Under the pieces are notes generated by a model that saw only the letters and a program-made list of their open reading frames with translations, did no database searches and was not told the origin of the DNA. Positions 17,864 to 26,260 of a DNA stretch of 64,000 nucleotides are shown here, in pieces. Every line of letters starts with the position of its first letter. Within the stretch, counting starts at the first letter, position 1. The translations under genes were made by a program, and so were the position numbers. The DNA comes from Streptomyces sp. B3I8 (GTDB lineage Bacteria; Actinomycetota; Actinomycetes; Streptomycetales; Streptomycetaceae): assembly GCF_030816915.1 (NCBI RefSeq), contig NZ_JAUSYN010000002.1, positions 248,001 through 312,000 of the forward strand. Direction: 5' to 3'.

Positions 17864-17909
17864 TTGGTCACTGGTCAGTGACCAACGATCAGTGACCAGT
17901 GATCAGTGG
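17864..17909. repeat. Cluster of inverted/direct CAGTGACC-type repeats
   Basis: TTGGTCACTG-GT-CAGTGACCAA (17864-17885) is a perfect inverted repeat with 10-bp arms and a 2-bp gap. It is followed at once by GATCAGTGACCAGTGATCAG (17887-17906), which repeats the same half-site. It lies at the end of the XRE gene and 77 bp before the P450 start, so it could be a stacked operator or a terminator for the XRE gene. Confidence 0.55.
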
Positions 17910-18778
17910 TGCGTGGTGGCCGGTGGGCCGGCGATGGTGGTCAGTCGGAGCTTGGTCTCGTCCTCGCTGCCGGGTACGGCAGTCATGATCACGATCTTGA
18001 GTTCGCAGTCGCCGTCGGTCAGGGTGTCGCAGTCGACAGTGACAGGTCCGACCGAGGGATGGTCGATCGTCTTGTGGTCCTCGCGGTGCGAGGCCACCTC
18101 TCCGGTCGCCCACAGCTCGGCGAACTCGCTGTTGCCGGCGATCAGTTCGCGGATCAGGGCGGCAAGGCGCGGGTCGTGGGGGAAGCGGCCGGTGGCGCGG
18201 CGCAGGTCCGAGACGACGGCGGCGTCGGTGGCGTGCCGGTCCGACTCGGTCACCGGCCACAGTGCGAGGCGGGCGGGGCTGCCGTCGACCGGGAATCTGT
18301 CCCGGGCGAAATTGCGCAGGCGCGGCGGCGAGGCGGAGGGGTCGCCGAGAAGTGCGGCCCAACCGCGGTTCCACCAGAGCAACCGCCAGTCGGCGGCGAA
18401 GACGGCGACCGCGACGTCTCCGAGCCGGGCGAGGACCCGCTGCACACCGGGCGGGAGATGATCGGGGACCGTTCCGTGCGCCGGCGGGACCAGGTCCGCC
18501 AGCCGGTACAGGTGGTCCCGCTCGGCGGTGGACAGTTGCAGGGCGCGCGCCAGGGATGCCACCACGCTCGCCGAGGGTGTGGTGGCGCGTCCCTGTTCCA
18601 GACGCACGATGTAGTCGACCGACATCCCCGCGAGGTCGGCCAGTTCCTCGCGCCGCAGCCCGGCCGCGCGGCGCCCTCGTGCCGTCGGCAGTCCGGCGGC
18701 CGACGGGGGCAGCCGGTCGCGCCACGTGCGGATCATCGCGCCCAGTCCGCTTCCTGGTCTTGCCGTCATGTTCCTCAT
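17903..18778 (-). CDS. XRE-type regulator with MmyB-like C-terminal domain
   Basis: A 291-residue protein. The N-terminal helix-turn-helix includes GLRREELADLAGMSVDYIVR and LEQGRATTPSASVVASLARA. The C-terminal ligand-binding (MmyB-like PAS) domain begins at VFAADWRLLWWNRGWAALLG and includes RNFARDRFPVDGSPARLALW and ATDAAVVSDLRRATGRFPHD. This regulator type is common in Streptomyces and often divergent from an SDR gene that it controls, exactly as here (SDR at 18884). The tail IDHPSVGPVTVDCDTLTDGD is also typical. The P450 gene lies downstream on the same strand. Confidence 0.9.
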   Translation of the reverse strand: MRNMTARPGSGLGAMIRTWRDRLPPSAAGLPTARGRRAAGLRREELADLAGMSVDYIVRLEQGRATTPSASVVASLARALQLSTAERDHLYRLADLVPPAHGTVPDHLPPGVQRVLARLGDVAVAVFAADWRLLWWNRGWAALLGDPSASPPRLRNFARDRFPVDGSPARLALWPVTESDRHATDAAVVSDLRRATGRFPHDPRLAALIRELIAGNSEFAELWATGEVASHREDHKTIDHPSVGPVTVDCDTLTDGDCELKIVIMTAVPGSEDETKLRLTTIAGPPATTHH

Positions 18779-18883
18779 TCTCCCGCGTTCATGGTCGTCG
18801 GGGCGGGCGCGAGGGTGGTACTGCCCTTCCTACCGTCGAAGTCTCCCTGGCCCGCGCTTCCCGGCCGCAGGAGGATCGAACGC

Positions 18884-19582
18884 ATGACGATCACTTTCAT
18901 CACCGGAGCCAACAAGGGTCTCGGACGCGAGACCGCCCGCCGCCTGATCGAGTGCGGTCACACCGTGCTCGTGGGAGCCCGCGACCACGAGCAGGGCGAG
19001 GAGGCCGCCGCGGCGCTCGGCGCACGGTACGTTCCCATCGACGTGAGGGACGACGCGTCCGTGGCCGCCGCGGCCGCGGACGTCGCCGAGCACGAGGGCA
19101 GGATCGACGTCCTGATCAACAACGCCGGTGTGCACGGCGCCGCCGGCGATCCCAGCGGTCTCACCGCCGCCGACGCCCTCGCCGTCTACGACGTCAACCT
19201 TGTCGGCGTCATCCGCACCACCACCGCGTTCCTGCCGCTGCTGCGCCGCTCCGACGATCCTGTGATCGTCAACGTGAGCAGCGGCATGGGGTCCCTCGCC
19301 CTCACCCACGACCCCGACCGGCCCGAGTCGCACGTCGTCGCACCGCTGTACACGTCCTCGAAGGCGGCGCTGACGATGCTGACCACGCAGTACGCCAAGG
19401 CGCTCGGGGACATTCGCGTCAATGCCGCCGACCCCGGCTACACCGCGACCGACCTCAACGGCCACAGCGGCCCCCAGTCCGTCACCGAAGGCACGGACGC
19501 GATCGTGGCACTCGCCACCGAGGGGCCCGGCGCCGGATCCGGGCGCTTCGTCTCCCGCCACGGCGAGATGGCCTGGTCCTGA
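18884..19582 (+). CDS. SDR-family oxidoreductase (XRE-linked)
   Basis: ATG 18884 follows GGAGGAT; 232 residues. Motifs: ITFITGANKGLGRETARRLI for the cofactor site, YVPIDVRDDASV, DVLINNAGVHGAAG, Ser in IVNVSSGMGSLAL and catalytic YTSSK near residue 160, with NAADPGYTATDLNGHSG after it. The NKGLG variant and short length are typical of the SDRs controlled by MmyB-type regulators in Streptomyces. Divergent from that regulator. Substrate unknown, probably a small carbonyl compound with NADPH. Confidence 0.9.
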   Translation: MTITFITGANKGLGRETARRLIECGHTVLVGARDHEQGEEAAAALGARYVPIDVRDDASVAAAAADVAEHEGRIDVLINNAGVHGAAGDPSGLTAADALAVYDVNLVGVIRTTTAFLPLLRRSDDPVIVNVSSGMGSLALTHDPDRPESHVVAPLYTSSKAALTMLTTQYAKALGDIRVNAADPGYTATDLNGHSGPQSVTEGTDAIVALATEGPGAGSGRFVSRHGEMAWS

Positions 19583-19595
19583 ACCCGTACGGCCC

Positions 19596-19622
19596 GTACG
19601 GCCCGAGCCGTCCGGGCCGTAC
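19596..19622. terminator. Hairpin terminator after the SDR gene
   Basis: GTACGGCCCG (19596-19605) pairs with CGGGCCGTAC (19613-19622) across a 7-nt loop, 14 bp after the SDR stop codon. A 10-bp GC-rich stem without a U-tract, normal for Streptomyces. Confidence 0.7.
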
Positions 19623-19700
19623 GCCAAGTCGGTGAATGCCCGGTGACGTCGCACCACGATCGGACCTCACGTATCGGATCTCTGTCCTGTCGTAGTGGGT

Positions 19701-20150
19701 ATGACTCTCACATCTCGCCGTGCACTGCTGGCTCTGCTTGCCCTCGTCGGCCTCTACACCGGAGGCTGGGCCTATGCCGCGCCGAAGAACTGGTATGCGA
19801 ACTTCCCGGGCCTCGGGTTCAGTTGGCTGCCGCAGCTCGGCCCGTACAACATGCATCTCGCCAAGGACACCGGCGCCATGTTCCTCGCGCTGGCGGTCCT
19901 GGCCCTGATCACCATCGGCTACGCACGTCACACGATGGTCGTCCAGATCACCGCTTCGACCTGGCTCGTCTTCAACGTGCTCCACTGCGCCTTCCACATG
20001 CAGCACCTGCACGTTTACGGCACCACCGACAAGGTCCTCAACGTCGTGTCCCTCTGCCTCCTGGTGCTCGTCACCGCTGCCCTGTTCATTCCGGAACGGC
20101 GACGCGGCACGCGCCCTGCTCCGACCCACGCCACCACATCACGCGGCTGA
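19701..20150 (+). CDS. Small four-helix membrane protein, hypothetical
   Basis: A 149-residue protein from ATG 19701 (an in-frame GTG two codons upstream is an alternative). Four hydrophobic segments are visible: about residues 8-25 (ALLALLALVGLYTGGWAYA), 53-72 (MFLALAVLALITIGYA), 78-97 (VQITASTWLVFNVLHCAFHM) and 110-128 (VLNVVSLCLLVLVTAALFI). The loop FHMQHLHVYGTTDKVLN is His-rich (metal or haem binding cannot be excluded). I do not recognise a named family. It lies 70 bp before the ECF sigma gene in the same direction and may be transcribed with it. Confidence 0.75.
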   Translation: MTLTSRRALLALLALVGLYTGGWAYAAPKNWYANFPGLGFSWLPQLGPYNMHLAKDTGAMFLALAVLALITIGYARHTMVVQITASTWLVFNVLHCAFHMQHLHVYGTTDKVLNVVSLCLLVLVTAALFIPERRRGTRPAPTHATTSRG

Positions 20151-20220
20151 TGGTGAAAGCCGCCGTGATCAAACCCTGCGATCGGGTCGCGGTCAGCGCC
20201 CGCCGACTGTCACCGGACAT

Positions 20221-21129
20221 ATGAGCATCTCCACAGCCACAGCCCCAGCCACCGACGCCGCCACCGACGCCACGGCGTTCGAGCAGCACCGGGGGATGCT
20301 CCTGGGCGTCGCCTATCGCATGCTGGGCAGTTTCGCCGACGCCGAGGACGTGGTGCAGGAGGCCTGGCTGCGCTGGTCGGCGGATGACCGGTCGGACGTC
20401 GAGGCGCCCCGCCGGTTCCTGGTCACGGTGGTCACCCGCCTGTCGATCGACCGCATGCGACTGGCCTACCGGCAGCGGGAGACCCAGGTCGGCCCGTGGC
20501 TGCCCGAACCGGTGCTCACCGACGAGGGGCGTCCGCTGGGCCCTGCCGAGACCGCCGCGCAGCGTGAAACGCTGTCGCTCGCCATGCTGAGGCTGTTGCA
20601 ACGGCTCTCGGCACCCGAGCGTGCGGTGTTCGTCCTCCGCGAGGCCTTCGACCTGCCGTACGAGGAGATCGGCGGCATCCTGGGGCTGGGCGAGGCACAT
20701 GCCCGCCAGCTGTACCGCCGTGGCTCCGCTCGTGTTGCCGGTGGCCATGACCGCTTCACCACCGCCCCGGGCAAACATCGTGAACTGGTGGAGAAGTTCC
20801 TGGCCGCGGCCCGTACCGGGGACCGGGCGACGTTGGAAGGGCTGCTGGCCCAGGACGTGACGCTGTGGAGCGACAGCGGCGGCAAGGTCAGTGCGGCACT
20901 GCGACCGGTGCACGGTGCCGGGCGCGTGGCCCGGCTGCTGATCGGAACGATCGCCAAGCAGTCCTCCGTCGATTTCCGGATCGCCGAGTTCAACGGACAG
21001 AGCGGACTGCAGGTCCGCCTCGGAGCGCGGTGGCAGGTCTGTGCGTTCGAGATCGCCGACGACCGCGTCACCGGCGTGCAGTGGATGGCGAACCCGGACA
21101 AGCTCGCACTGCTCACACCGAAGGACTGA
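20221..21129 (+). CDS. ECF41-type RNA polymerase sigma factor with SnoaL-like C-terminal domain
   Basis: 302 residues from ATG 20221. Sigma-2 region: HRGMLLGVAYRMLGSFADAE and DVVQEAWLRW; sigma-4: LSAPERAVFVLREAFDLPYE and IGGILGLGEAHARQLYRRGS. The linker carries VGPWLPEPVL, a mark of the ECF41 group, and the SnoaL-like extension from about residue 185 has SDSGGKVSAALRPVHG and ends with NPDKLALLTPKD, matching the conserved C-terminal NPDKL. In ECF41 factors this domain regulates sigma activity, and there is no separate anti-sigma gene, as here. It is followed by a secreted lipase-like gene. Confidence 0.92.
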   Translation: MSISTATAPATDAATDATAFEQHRGMLLGVAYRMLGSFADAEDVVQEAWLRWSADDRSDVEAPRRFLVTVVTRLSIDRMRLAYRQRETQVGPWLPEPVLTDEGRPLGPAETAAQRETLSLAMLRLLQRLSAPERAVFVLREAFDLPYEEIGGILGLGEAHARQLYRRGSARVAGGHDRFTTAPGKHRELVEKFLAAARTGDRATLEGLLAQDVTLWSDSGGKVSAALRPVHGAGRVARLLIGTIAKQSSVDFRIAEFNGQSGLQVRLGARWQVCAFEIADDRVTGVQWMANPDKLALLTPKD

Positions 21130-21161
21130 GCAGTCTCTGTGTCCGTCGTCACGGCTCGGAC

Positions 21162-21189
21162 TGTCACGCGGGACGCGGTCCCTCCCGTC
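21162..21189 (+). promoter_or_regulatory. Possible ECF41-type promoter before the lipase gene
   Basis: TGTCACG (21162-21168) and CGTC (21186-21189) are separated by 17 bp. The ECF41 consensus is about TGTCACA, 15-16 bp, CGTC, so this is a near match with one mismatch and a slightly long spacer. Weak evidence by itself. Confidence 0.3.
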
Positions 21190-21213
21190 ATCAAGGCGAC
21201 GGCGGAAAAGGAA

Positions 21214-21238
21214 ACCGGCCCGCTTTCCGCGGGCCGGT
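21214..21238 (+). terminator. Hairpin between the sigma gene and the lipase gene
   Basis: ACCGGCCCGC (21214-21223) pairs with GCGGGCCGGT (21229-21238), loop TTTCC. It is 84 bp past the sigma stop codon and 20 bp before the lipase start, so it may end the sigma transcript or act as a leader hairpin for the lipase gene. Confidence 0.7.
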
Positions 21239-21258
21239 GTGATCCCAGGAGAGTCTCC

Positions 21259-22497
21259 GTGCAACGCATGAAGCCCCGCAATCTCACGCTCGGCGTGATG
21301 GCGACCACGGCCGCGGCCCTTGCTGTGGGGGTGCCACTGTCCCTGCACACCGGCGACGACACCCCGGTCGCGGTGACACGCACGGCCACCACGACGCGAG
21401 TGAGCCCGGTGACGGGACCGGAAGGCGCCGGACGGCTCGAGTCGGCCGAGCCCCTCGCCCACCTGGACCCGGCGCTGGCGTCGGTGGCCGGACGCGCCGA
21501 CCGCATCCTGTATCACTCACGGTCCCTGAAGGGGGACGACATCACGGTCAGCGGTGCTGTGCTCACACCGAAGGGCAAGGCACCGAAGGGCGGCTGGCCG
21601 GTGGTGTCATGGGCGCACGGCTCCAGCGGCATCGGCGACCGCTGTGCACCGTCCACCACACCCGACGCGGCCGGCAGGATCGACCTGTACGGATACGGTG
21701 CCTTCCTCGCCGAGCTGCTCAAGGCCGGTTACGCGGTCGCCGCGACCGACTACGAGGGCCTGGGCACGGCCGGGGAGCACCCCTACATCGTGGCCGACAG
21801 CGAGGGCCGCAGTGTCATCGACGCCGCCCGCGCCGCCATCCAGGCCGACCCCACACTGTCGAGGTCGGTCACTTTCGTCGGGCACTCCCAGGGCGGCCAG
21901 GCCGCCATCGCGGCCGGTGAGCTCGCCAGGACGTGGGGCCGGGGCCTGGACTTCCGGGGCACGGTCGGGCTGGCTCCGGTGACCAATGTCGGGGTGGCCT
22001 ACTCCTACGGCACCCCCGGCCCGGTGGACCGGGGTTTCTATCTGCTGGCCCTGCACGGCTTGAAGAGCGTGCATCCCGAGCTTCGGTACGACCGGTTCCT
22101 CGGGCGCCAGGCGCTCGCGATGATGCCGCGGGTCGAGAAGGACTGCACCGCGAAGATCTGGAAGGACTTCTCCGCCGACTTCGGCGACAAGCTGAACGAC
22201 TACCAGTTCGCCCCGCAGTCCCCGGAGGCCGCGCTGAAGATGCAGAGCTGGCTCGACGAGCAGAGTGTGCCTCGCGAGAAGACCTCGAAGCCCATGCTGC
22301 TGCTTCAGGGCGACCACGACCCGTCCATCAGGATCGCGGTGACCGAGCAGGCGGTGCGCAACGCCCGCGGGGGCGGTGTCCCCGTCGAGTTCCGGCTGTA
22401 CCCGGGCAAGGACCACTACTCGGTGCTCACCCCGCGCAGCGCGGGCGGCGCGGCCACCGACGTCGTCGACTGGCTGAACCACCACAGCAAGCACTGA
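21259..22497 (+). CDS. Secreted alpha/beta hydrolase, secretory-lipase type
   Basis: GTG 21259 has AGGAGAG just upstream; ATG 21268 is an alternative. Of 412 residues the first 30 or so form a signal peptide (LTLGVMATTAAALAVGVPLS after a basic start). The domain resembles fungal/actinobacterial secretory lipases: WPVVSWAHGSSGIGDRCAPS, ATDYEGLGTAGEHPYIV, nucleophile FVGHSQGGQAAIAAGEL (Ser about residue 215), acid in LLQGDHDPSIRIAVTEQ and His in YPGKDHYSVLTP. It is exported and probably degrades lipids or esters. It may belong to the regulon of the ECF factor upstream. Confidence 0.85.
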   Translation: MQRMKPRNLTLGVMATTAAALAVGVPLSLHTGDDTPVAVTRTATTTRVSPVTGPEGAGRLESAEPLAHLDPALASVAGRADRILYHSRSLKGDDITVSGAVLTPKGKAPKGGWPVVSWAHGSSGIGDRCAPSTTPDAAGRIDLYGYGAFLAELLKAGYAVAATDYEGLGTAGEHPYIVADSEGRSVIDAARAAIQADPTLSRSVTFVGHSQGGQAAIAAGELARTWGRGLDFRGTVGLAPVTNVGVAYSYGTPGPVDRGFYLLALHGLKSVHPELRYDRFLGRQALAMMPRVEKDCTAKIWKDFSADFGDKLNDYQFAPQSPEAALKMQSWLDEQSVPREKTSKPMLLLQGDHDPSIRIAVTEQAVRNARGGGVPVEFRLYPGKDHYSVLTPRSAGGAATDVVDWLNHHSKH

Positions 22498-22620
22498 CCG
22501 GGACACAGAACTCGCACTGCCTCGGTCCACCACCCCGTCGCTGCCCTCCTCACATACCGAGGGCGGCGACGGTCATACAGGGAGACGGACGAATTCGTCG
22601 TCCCGAAAGGAGTATCGGAC

Positions 22621-23016
22621 ATGGTCGACCCCGCACCTGTCATGCAGCTGTTGGATCAAGCCCACGTCGAGAACGGTCTCGGCCCTTCTCATGTCATGAC
22701 CGTCAGCATCGCGCTCGAGCCCGGATCGGCCGGATCGCCCCCGCACCGGCACTCCGGACCGGTCTTCGGCTATCTCGTCGAAGGTGAACTCGTCTTCGAG
22801 CTCGAAGGTGAGCCGGAGCGCGTCATCCGTGCGGGAGAGGCGTTCTGGGAGCCCGGTGGTGACGTCATCCACTATCAGGCCGCCAATAATCTCCCCGATG
22901 CCCGGACGACGTTCATCGCGGTGATGGTCTGCACCCCGGGGAAGGACATGCTGACCTACGTCAGCGCCGAGGAGCTCGTGGAGCGCGCCCACCTGCGCCA
23001 CCCCCGGCCCGCGTGA
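22621..23016 (+). CDS. Cupin-domain protein
   Basis: A 131-residue single-domain cupin with AAAGGAG upstream. Motif 1 is GSPPHRHSGPVFGYLVEGEL, with two His and a Glu as likely metal ligands; motif 2 is GEAFWEPGGDVIHYQAANNL, with the last His. Such small cupins often bind Mn or Fe and act as dioxygenases, isomerases or sensors; the activity here is unknown. It faces the epimerase-like gene tail to tail with a shared terminator between them. Confidence 0.88.
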   Translation: MVDPAPVMQLLDQAHVENGLGPSHVMTVSIALEPGSAGSPPHRHSGPVFGYLVEGELVFELEGEPERVIRAGEAFWEPGGDVIHYQAANNLPDARTTFIAVMVCTPGKDMLTYVSAEELVERAHLRHPRPA

Positions 23017-23046
23017 CAGTACGCGCGGCATGAGTCCGCGCGTCGT

Positions 23047-23089
23047 AAAGGGGCGGGAACACGGCTCGATGTCGTGTTCCCGCCCCTTT
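23047..23089. terminator. Bidirectional hairpin terminator
   Basis: AAAGGGGCGGGAACAC (23047-23062) pairs exactly with 23074-23089 over an 11-nt loop. The A-run on the left and T-run on the right make it suitable for both convergent genes. Confidence 0.85.
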
Positions 23090-23143
23090 GCCATCAGTGC
23101 GTAAGGTGATCGGCCGACCGGCGGCCGCACTGAAGCACTGGAC

Positions 23144-23971
23144 TCAGCTCCGGCGCGGGAACCCCTCGCGCCAGGACTCGTACTGCGGAACCCAACCGAC
23201 CGCGCGGGCCTTGGCGTTGGACGCTCCGCGTCCCCTCTGCGCCCCCTCCGGCAACTCGGCGACCCCCGGTGCGGGTGCGCCCAGGCCGGAGGCGTAGACG
23301 GGCAGCCACTCGGTGGCCGGGGCCGGCTCGTCGTCGACGATGTTGTAGGCGCCGTCGGGCCAGTCGATCGCCTCCACCGTCGCGGCGACCACGTCGTCGA
23401 TGTGGACGAACGACGTGATCGCCGCAGTGGCCGTCATCAGACCGGCGGCGACCGCGTTGGCCATCCGTGCGCCGGGGGCGTACCACGTGTCGGGCCCGTA
23501 GAGCATGCCGTAGCGGAGTACGGTCGCGTGCGGCATCCGGCGCACCGAGCCCTCCATGGCTTCCACGGCCGAGTCCGGCGCGATCGGCTCGTCCTCGGTG
23601 GCGGGGGTGTCGCCGGCGTCGTACGCCCAGGCGATGCTCTGCACCATCATGCGGTCCACACCCGCGGCCTCCGCGGCGGCGACGAGGTTCGCCGTCCCCG
23701 CCCGGCGGAGACGCGCGTTGGCCTCGGTGTCGAAGTCACTCAGGTCGGTCAGTTCGTGCAGGACGAGTGCGGGGCGGGCCTCCTTCACGACCGCCGCCAG
23801 GCGCGGGGCGTCGTAGACGTCGACGACGACGCCTCGGGCTCCGCGCTCGCGCAGATGGTCCAGATTCTCGGCGCGGCGGGTCGTCGCGACGATGTCGTGG
23901 CCCGCCTTCGCCAGCGCCGGTATGAGTCTGCTTCCTATGACGCCGGATCCACCGGCGAGAAAGACGCGCAT
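23144..23971 (-). CDS. NAD-dependent epimerase/dehydratase-type protein
   Basis: 275 residues from ATG 23971. The extended-SDR cofactor motif is MRVFLAGGSGVIGSRLIPAL. Later elements are MMVQSIAWAYDAGDTPA, YGMLYGPDTWYAPG and the substrate-side segment FVHIDDVVAATVEAIDWPDG typical of atypical/extended SDRs. The YxxxK set is not clear by eye, since the segment after MMVQSIAWAY has no YxxxK. It lies with a second NAD(P)-binding gene and an ECF41 sigma factor, and oxidoreductases or epimerases are the usual neighbours of ECF41 genes. Confidence 0.85.
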   Translation of the reverse strand: MRVFLAGGSGVIGSRLIPALAKAGHDIVATTRRAENLDHLRERGARGVVVDVYDAPRLAAVVKEARPALVLHELTDLSDFDTEANARLRRAGTANLVAAAEAAGVDRMMVQSIAWAYDAGDTPATEDEPIAPDSAVEAMEGSVRRMPHATVLRYGMLYGPDTWYAPGARMANAVAAGLMTATAAITSFVHIDDVVAATVEAIDWPDGAYNIVDDEPAPATEWLPVYASGLGAPAPGVAELPEGAQRGRGASNAKARAVGWVPQYESWREGFPRRS

Positions 23972-24080
23972 GGTCACCCTTCTGCGTGCTGTGCTGCGTT
24001 CTTGCCTGTCATGTGCTGCCTTCGAGTGCGTTGTGGGCCCTCGGCACCGTGCCGAAGCGGCGTGAAGGACCCTGGGCAGG

Positions 24081-24830
24081 TCAGCCGAGCTGCTCGGACA
24101 GCCACTCGTCGAAGGTCTGCCGGCCGAGGCGCGCGCCGGGTCCCGGAAGCAGCGACCCGTCCCGCATACCGCGACCCCAGGCACCAGGGATCGACACCTC
24201 GACGACAGGTCGGCGCTGTCCGGTTGCCGCCAGGTAGCGCCGGACCAGGTCCGCCATCCGTTCCTCACGCGGTCCGGCGAGGTCGGGCCCGAGGCCGCGG
24301 GGCTCGCCCGCGGCGATGGTGACGAGCTCGGCCGCGACCTCCGCTGCCGCCACCGGCTGCGCTCGCATGCTCGGCACCACTTGCAGCGGGCCGACCTTGC
24401 CGTGCCCGACGAGTTGCTTGGCGAACTCGTGGAACTGGGCCGTCCTCAGGAGCGACCAGCCACCCTCATGGGCCGCGGTGAGGATCTTCTCCTGGGCCGC
24501 CTTGCCCGCGTAGTAGTTCGCGTCGACCTTCGCGGCGCCGATGATCGAGACTGCCACGTGGTGCGGCACGCCCGCGGCACGTTCCGCGGCCAGCAGATTG
24601 CGGGTGACGGTGCTGAAGAAGTCGGTGGACTTCTTCGCCGAGGTGCTGCTGGTCGCCGAGGCGTCGACGACGGCCGACGCCCCGCGCAGGGCCTCCGCGA
24701 GGCCGGAGCCGGTCATCAGGTCGATGCCGGAGCCCCGGCTGATGGAGACGGGCTCGTGTCCCGCGGCGCGCACCGCGTCCACGACGCGGCTGCCCAGCAT
24801 GCCGGTCGCGCCGGCCACAGCGATCTTCAC
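24081..24830 (-). CDS. NmrA/NAD(P)H-binding-type SDR
   Basis: 249 residues from GTG 24830, beginning MKIAVAGATGMLGSRVVDAV, the GATGxLG motif of NmrA-like atypical SDRs. Later regions include HHVAVSIIGAAKVDANYYAG, YYAGKAAQEKILTAAHEGGW and LLRTAQFHEFAKQLVGHGK. YYAGK looks like a YxxxK site. These proteins act as redox sensors or as reductases; the function here is unknown. It is divergent from the ECF41 sigma gene at 25004, with an inverted repeat between them, which fits the ECF41-oxidoreductase arrangement. Confidence 0.87.
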   Translation of the reverse strand: MKIAVAGATGMLGSRVVDAVRAAGHEPVSISRGSGIDLMTGSGLAEALRGASAVVDASATSSTSAKKSTDFFSTVTRNLLAAERAAGVPHHVAVSIIGAAKVDANYYAGKAAQEKILTAAHEGGWSLLRTAQFHEFAKQLVGHGKVGPLQVVPSMRAQPVAAAEVAAELVTIAAGEPRGLGPDLAGPREERMADLVRRYLAATGQRRPVVEVSIPGAWGRGMRDGSLLPGPGARLGRQTFDEWLSEQLG

Positions 24831-24929
24831 CGTGCCACCGCCGTGTCCTCGATGCGGGCGGGGGCCGGCAGGAGCAGGGTGGGTCGATATCCGTTGTTCA
24901 TACCCCCATGACCTCGTAGGAGACCCGAA

Positions 24930-24949
24930 TGTGAGGTTGAGGCCTCACA
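24930..24949. promoter_or_regulatory. TGTGAGG-N6-CCTCACA inverted repeat in the divergent region
   Basis: TGTGAGG (24930-24936) and CCTCACA (24943-24949) are exact inverted arms. It lies midway between the NmrA-like gene start (24830) and the ECF41 gene (25004) and could be an operator for both. The arms loosely resemble ECF41 -35 boxes (TGTCACA) in each direction. Confidence 0.45.
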
Positions 24950-25003
24950 ATGCGCCCGGCTACGCGGTCGGGTGTTCGGGTGTTCGGGTGGCTGAAGGAG
25001 AAC

Positions 25004-25909
25004 ATGATGGAACCGGATGAGCATGACGCACTGCATGCGGAGGTACTCGGCGAGCGACGCTATCTGGTCTCGCTCGCGTTCCGCATGCTCGGAACCGTCG
25101 CCGAGGCGGAGGACGCGGTGCAGGAGACATACGTCCGCTGGTATCGGCTCACCGAGGAGGAGCGCGAGGCGATCGAGGTCCCCCGGGCGTGGCTGACGCG
25201 TGTGGCTGGCCGGGTCTGTCTCAACGTCCTGGCCTCGGCACGCCGACGGCACGAAAGCTATGTCGGCCCGTGGCTCCCGGAGCCGGTCCCCGCCCATGCC
25301 TTCCCGGCGTCGCCGCCCGCCGCCGAGGACCCCTTCGAGCACGTCAGCCTCGATGAATCGGTGAGCACGGCCCTGCTCGTCGTGCTGGAGTCGATGACAC
25401 CCGCCGAGCGCATCGCGTTCGTCCTCCACGACATCTTCGCGATGCCGTTCGACGAGATCGCCGACGTGGTCGGACGCACGCCGGCCGCGTGCCGCCAGCT
25501 CGCCACCTCGGCCCGCCGCAGGGTGCGACAGAGCCGCGCCCGGCGGGCCTCCCGCGCGGAGCACGACGAGATCGTCAGGGCATTCGCCGCCGCCGCCCGC
25601 ACCGGCCGGCTCGCCGACCTCATCACCGTCCTCGACCCGAAGGTCGTTCTGCGCTCCGACGGGGGCGGCGTGGTGACAGCGGCGCGGAACCCCGTCGTCG
25701 GAGCGGAGAAGGTCGCCCGGTTCCTCCTCGGAGCACTCGGCAAGAACCCGGGAGTCACGGTCCTGGAGCAGGAGACACCCGACGGGCTCGGATTCGCGAT
25801 GTGGGACGAGGGACGGATCGTCGGCGTCGTCACCCTGGAAGAGGCTGCCGGGGCCGTGACCGACATCCGGATGATGATGAACCCGCACAAGCTGACCCTG
25901 TGGAACTGA
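25004..25909 (+). CDS. Second ECF41-type sigma factor with SnoaL-like C-terminal domain
   Basis: 301 residues from ATG 25004, which follows GAAGGAG. Region 2: RRYLVSLAFRMLGTVAEAED and AVQETYVRWYRL; region 4: MTPAERIAFVLHDIFAMPFD and EIADVVGRTPAACRQLATSA. The linker has YVGPWLPEPVPAHAF; the C-terminal domain has LRSDGGGVVTAARNPVVGAE and ends NPHKLTLWN, a variant of the NPDKL motif. So two ECF41 factors lie about 4 kb apart, each beside different target-like genes, with only moderate similarity to each other. Confidence 0.92.
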   Translation: MMEPDEHDALHAEVLGERRYLVSLAFRMLGTVAEAEDAVQETYVRWYRLTEEEREAIEVPRAWLTRVAGRVCLNVLASARRRHESYVGPWLPEPVPAHAFPASPPAAEDPFEHVSLDESVSTALLVVLESMTPAERIAFVLHDIFAMPFDEIADVVGRTPAACRQLATSARRRVRQSRARRASRAEHDEIVRAFAAAARTGRLADLITVLDPKVVLRSDGGGVVTAARNPVVGAEKVARFLLGALGKNPGVTVLEQETPDGLGFAMWDEGRIVGVVTLEEAAGAVTDIRMMMNPHKLTLWN

Positions 25910-26047
25910 CCCCGGCCCCAGCCCGCCGGGGCCGTGTCCGGGACGGAGAACCGACACTCCCGCAGCGGGACGGCAAGCACCCAGGAATGACTCCTGGCCG
26001 ACTGGGAACGCGAACTACACGATTTCGACGCCCAGTTGGAGGCAGAC

Positions 26048-26260
26048 ATGAGGGACCACACATGGCGGATCGTCCCCACGAGCCGGGGCATGAGCGTTCT
26101 CTATCTGATCATCGGCGTCGTACTGGCCGTCAACGCCGCATATCAACTGCGAAGCGACGTGGCTGTGTTGCCCGTCATCTCCGGCCTCGCTGCTCTGGCC
26201 CTCGTGGTCACCGCTGTCGCGGGTCTGACCCGTCCTGGCTCACACACGCGAACACACTGA
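26048..26260 (+). CDS. Small two-helix membrane protein
   Basis: A 70-residue protein from ATG 26048 with TTGGAGG six bases upstream. Residues 16-34 (SVLYLIIGVVLAVNAAYQL) and 41-60 (VLPVISGLAALALVVTAVAG) are transmembrane. The N-terminus RDHTWRIVPTSRGMS is basic, so the likely topology is both ends inside. I do not recognise a family. It lies 138 bp after the ECF41 gene and may be transcribed with it. Confidence 0.65.
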   Translation: MRDHTWRIVPTSRGMSVLYLIIGVVLAVNAAYQLRSDVAVLPVISGLAALALVVTAVAGLTRPGSHTRTH

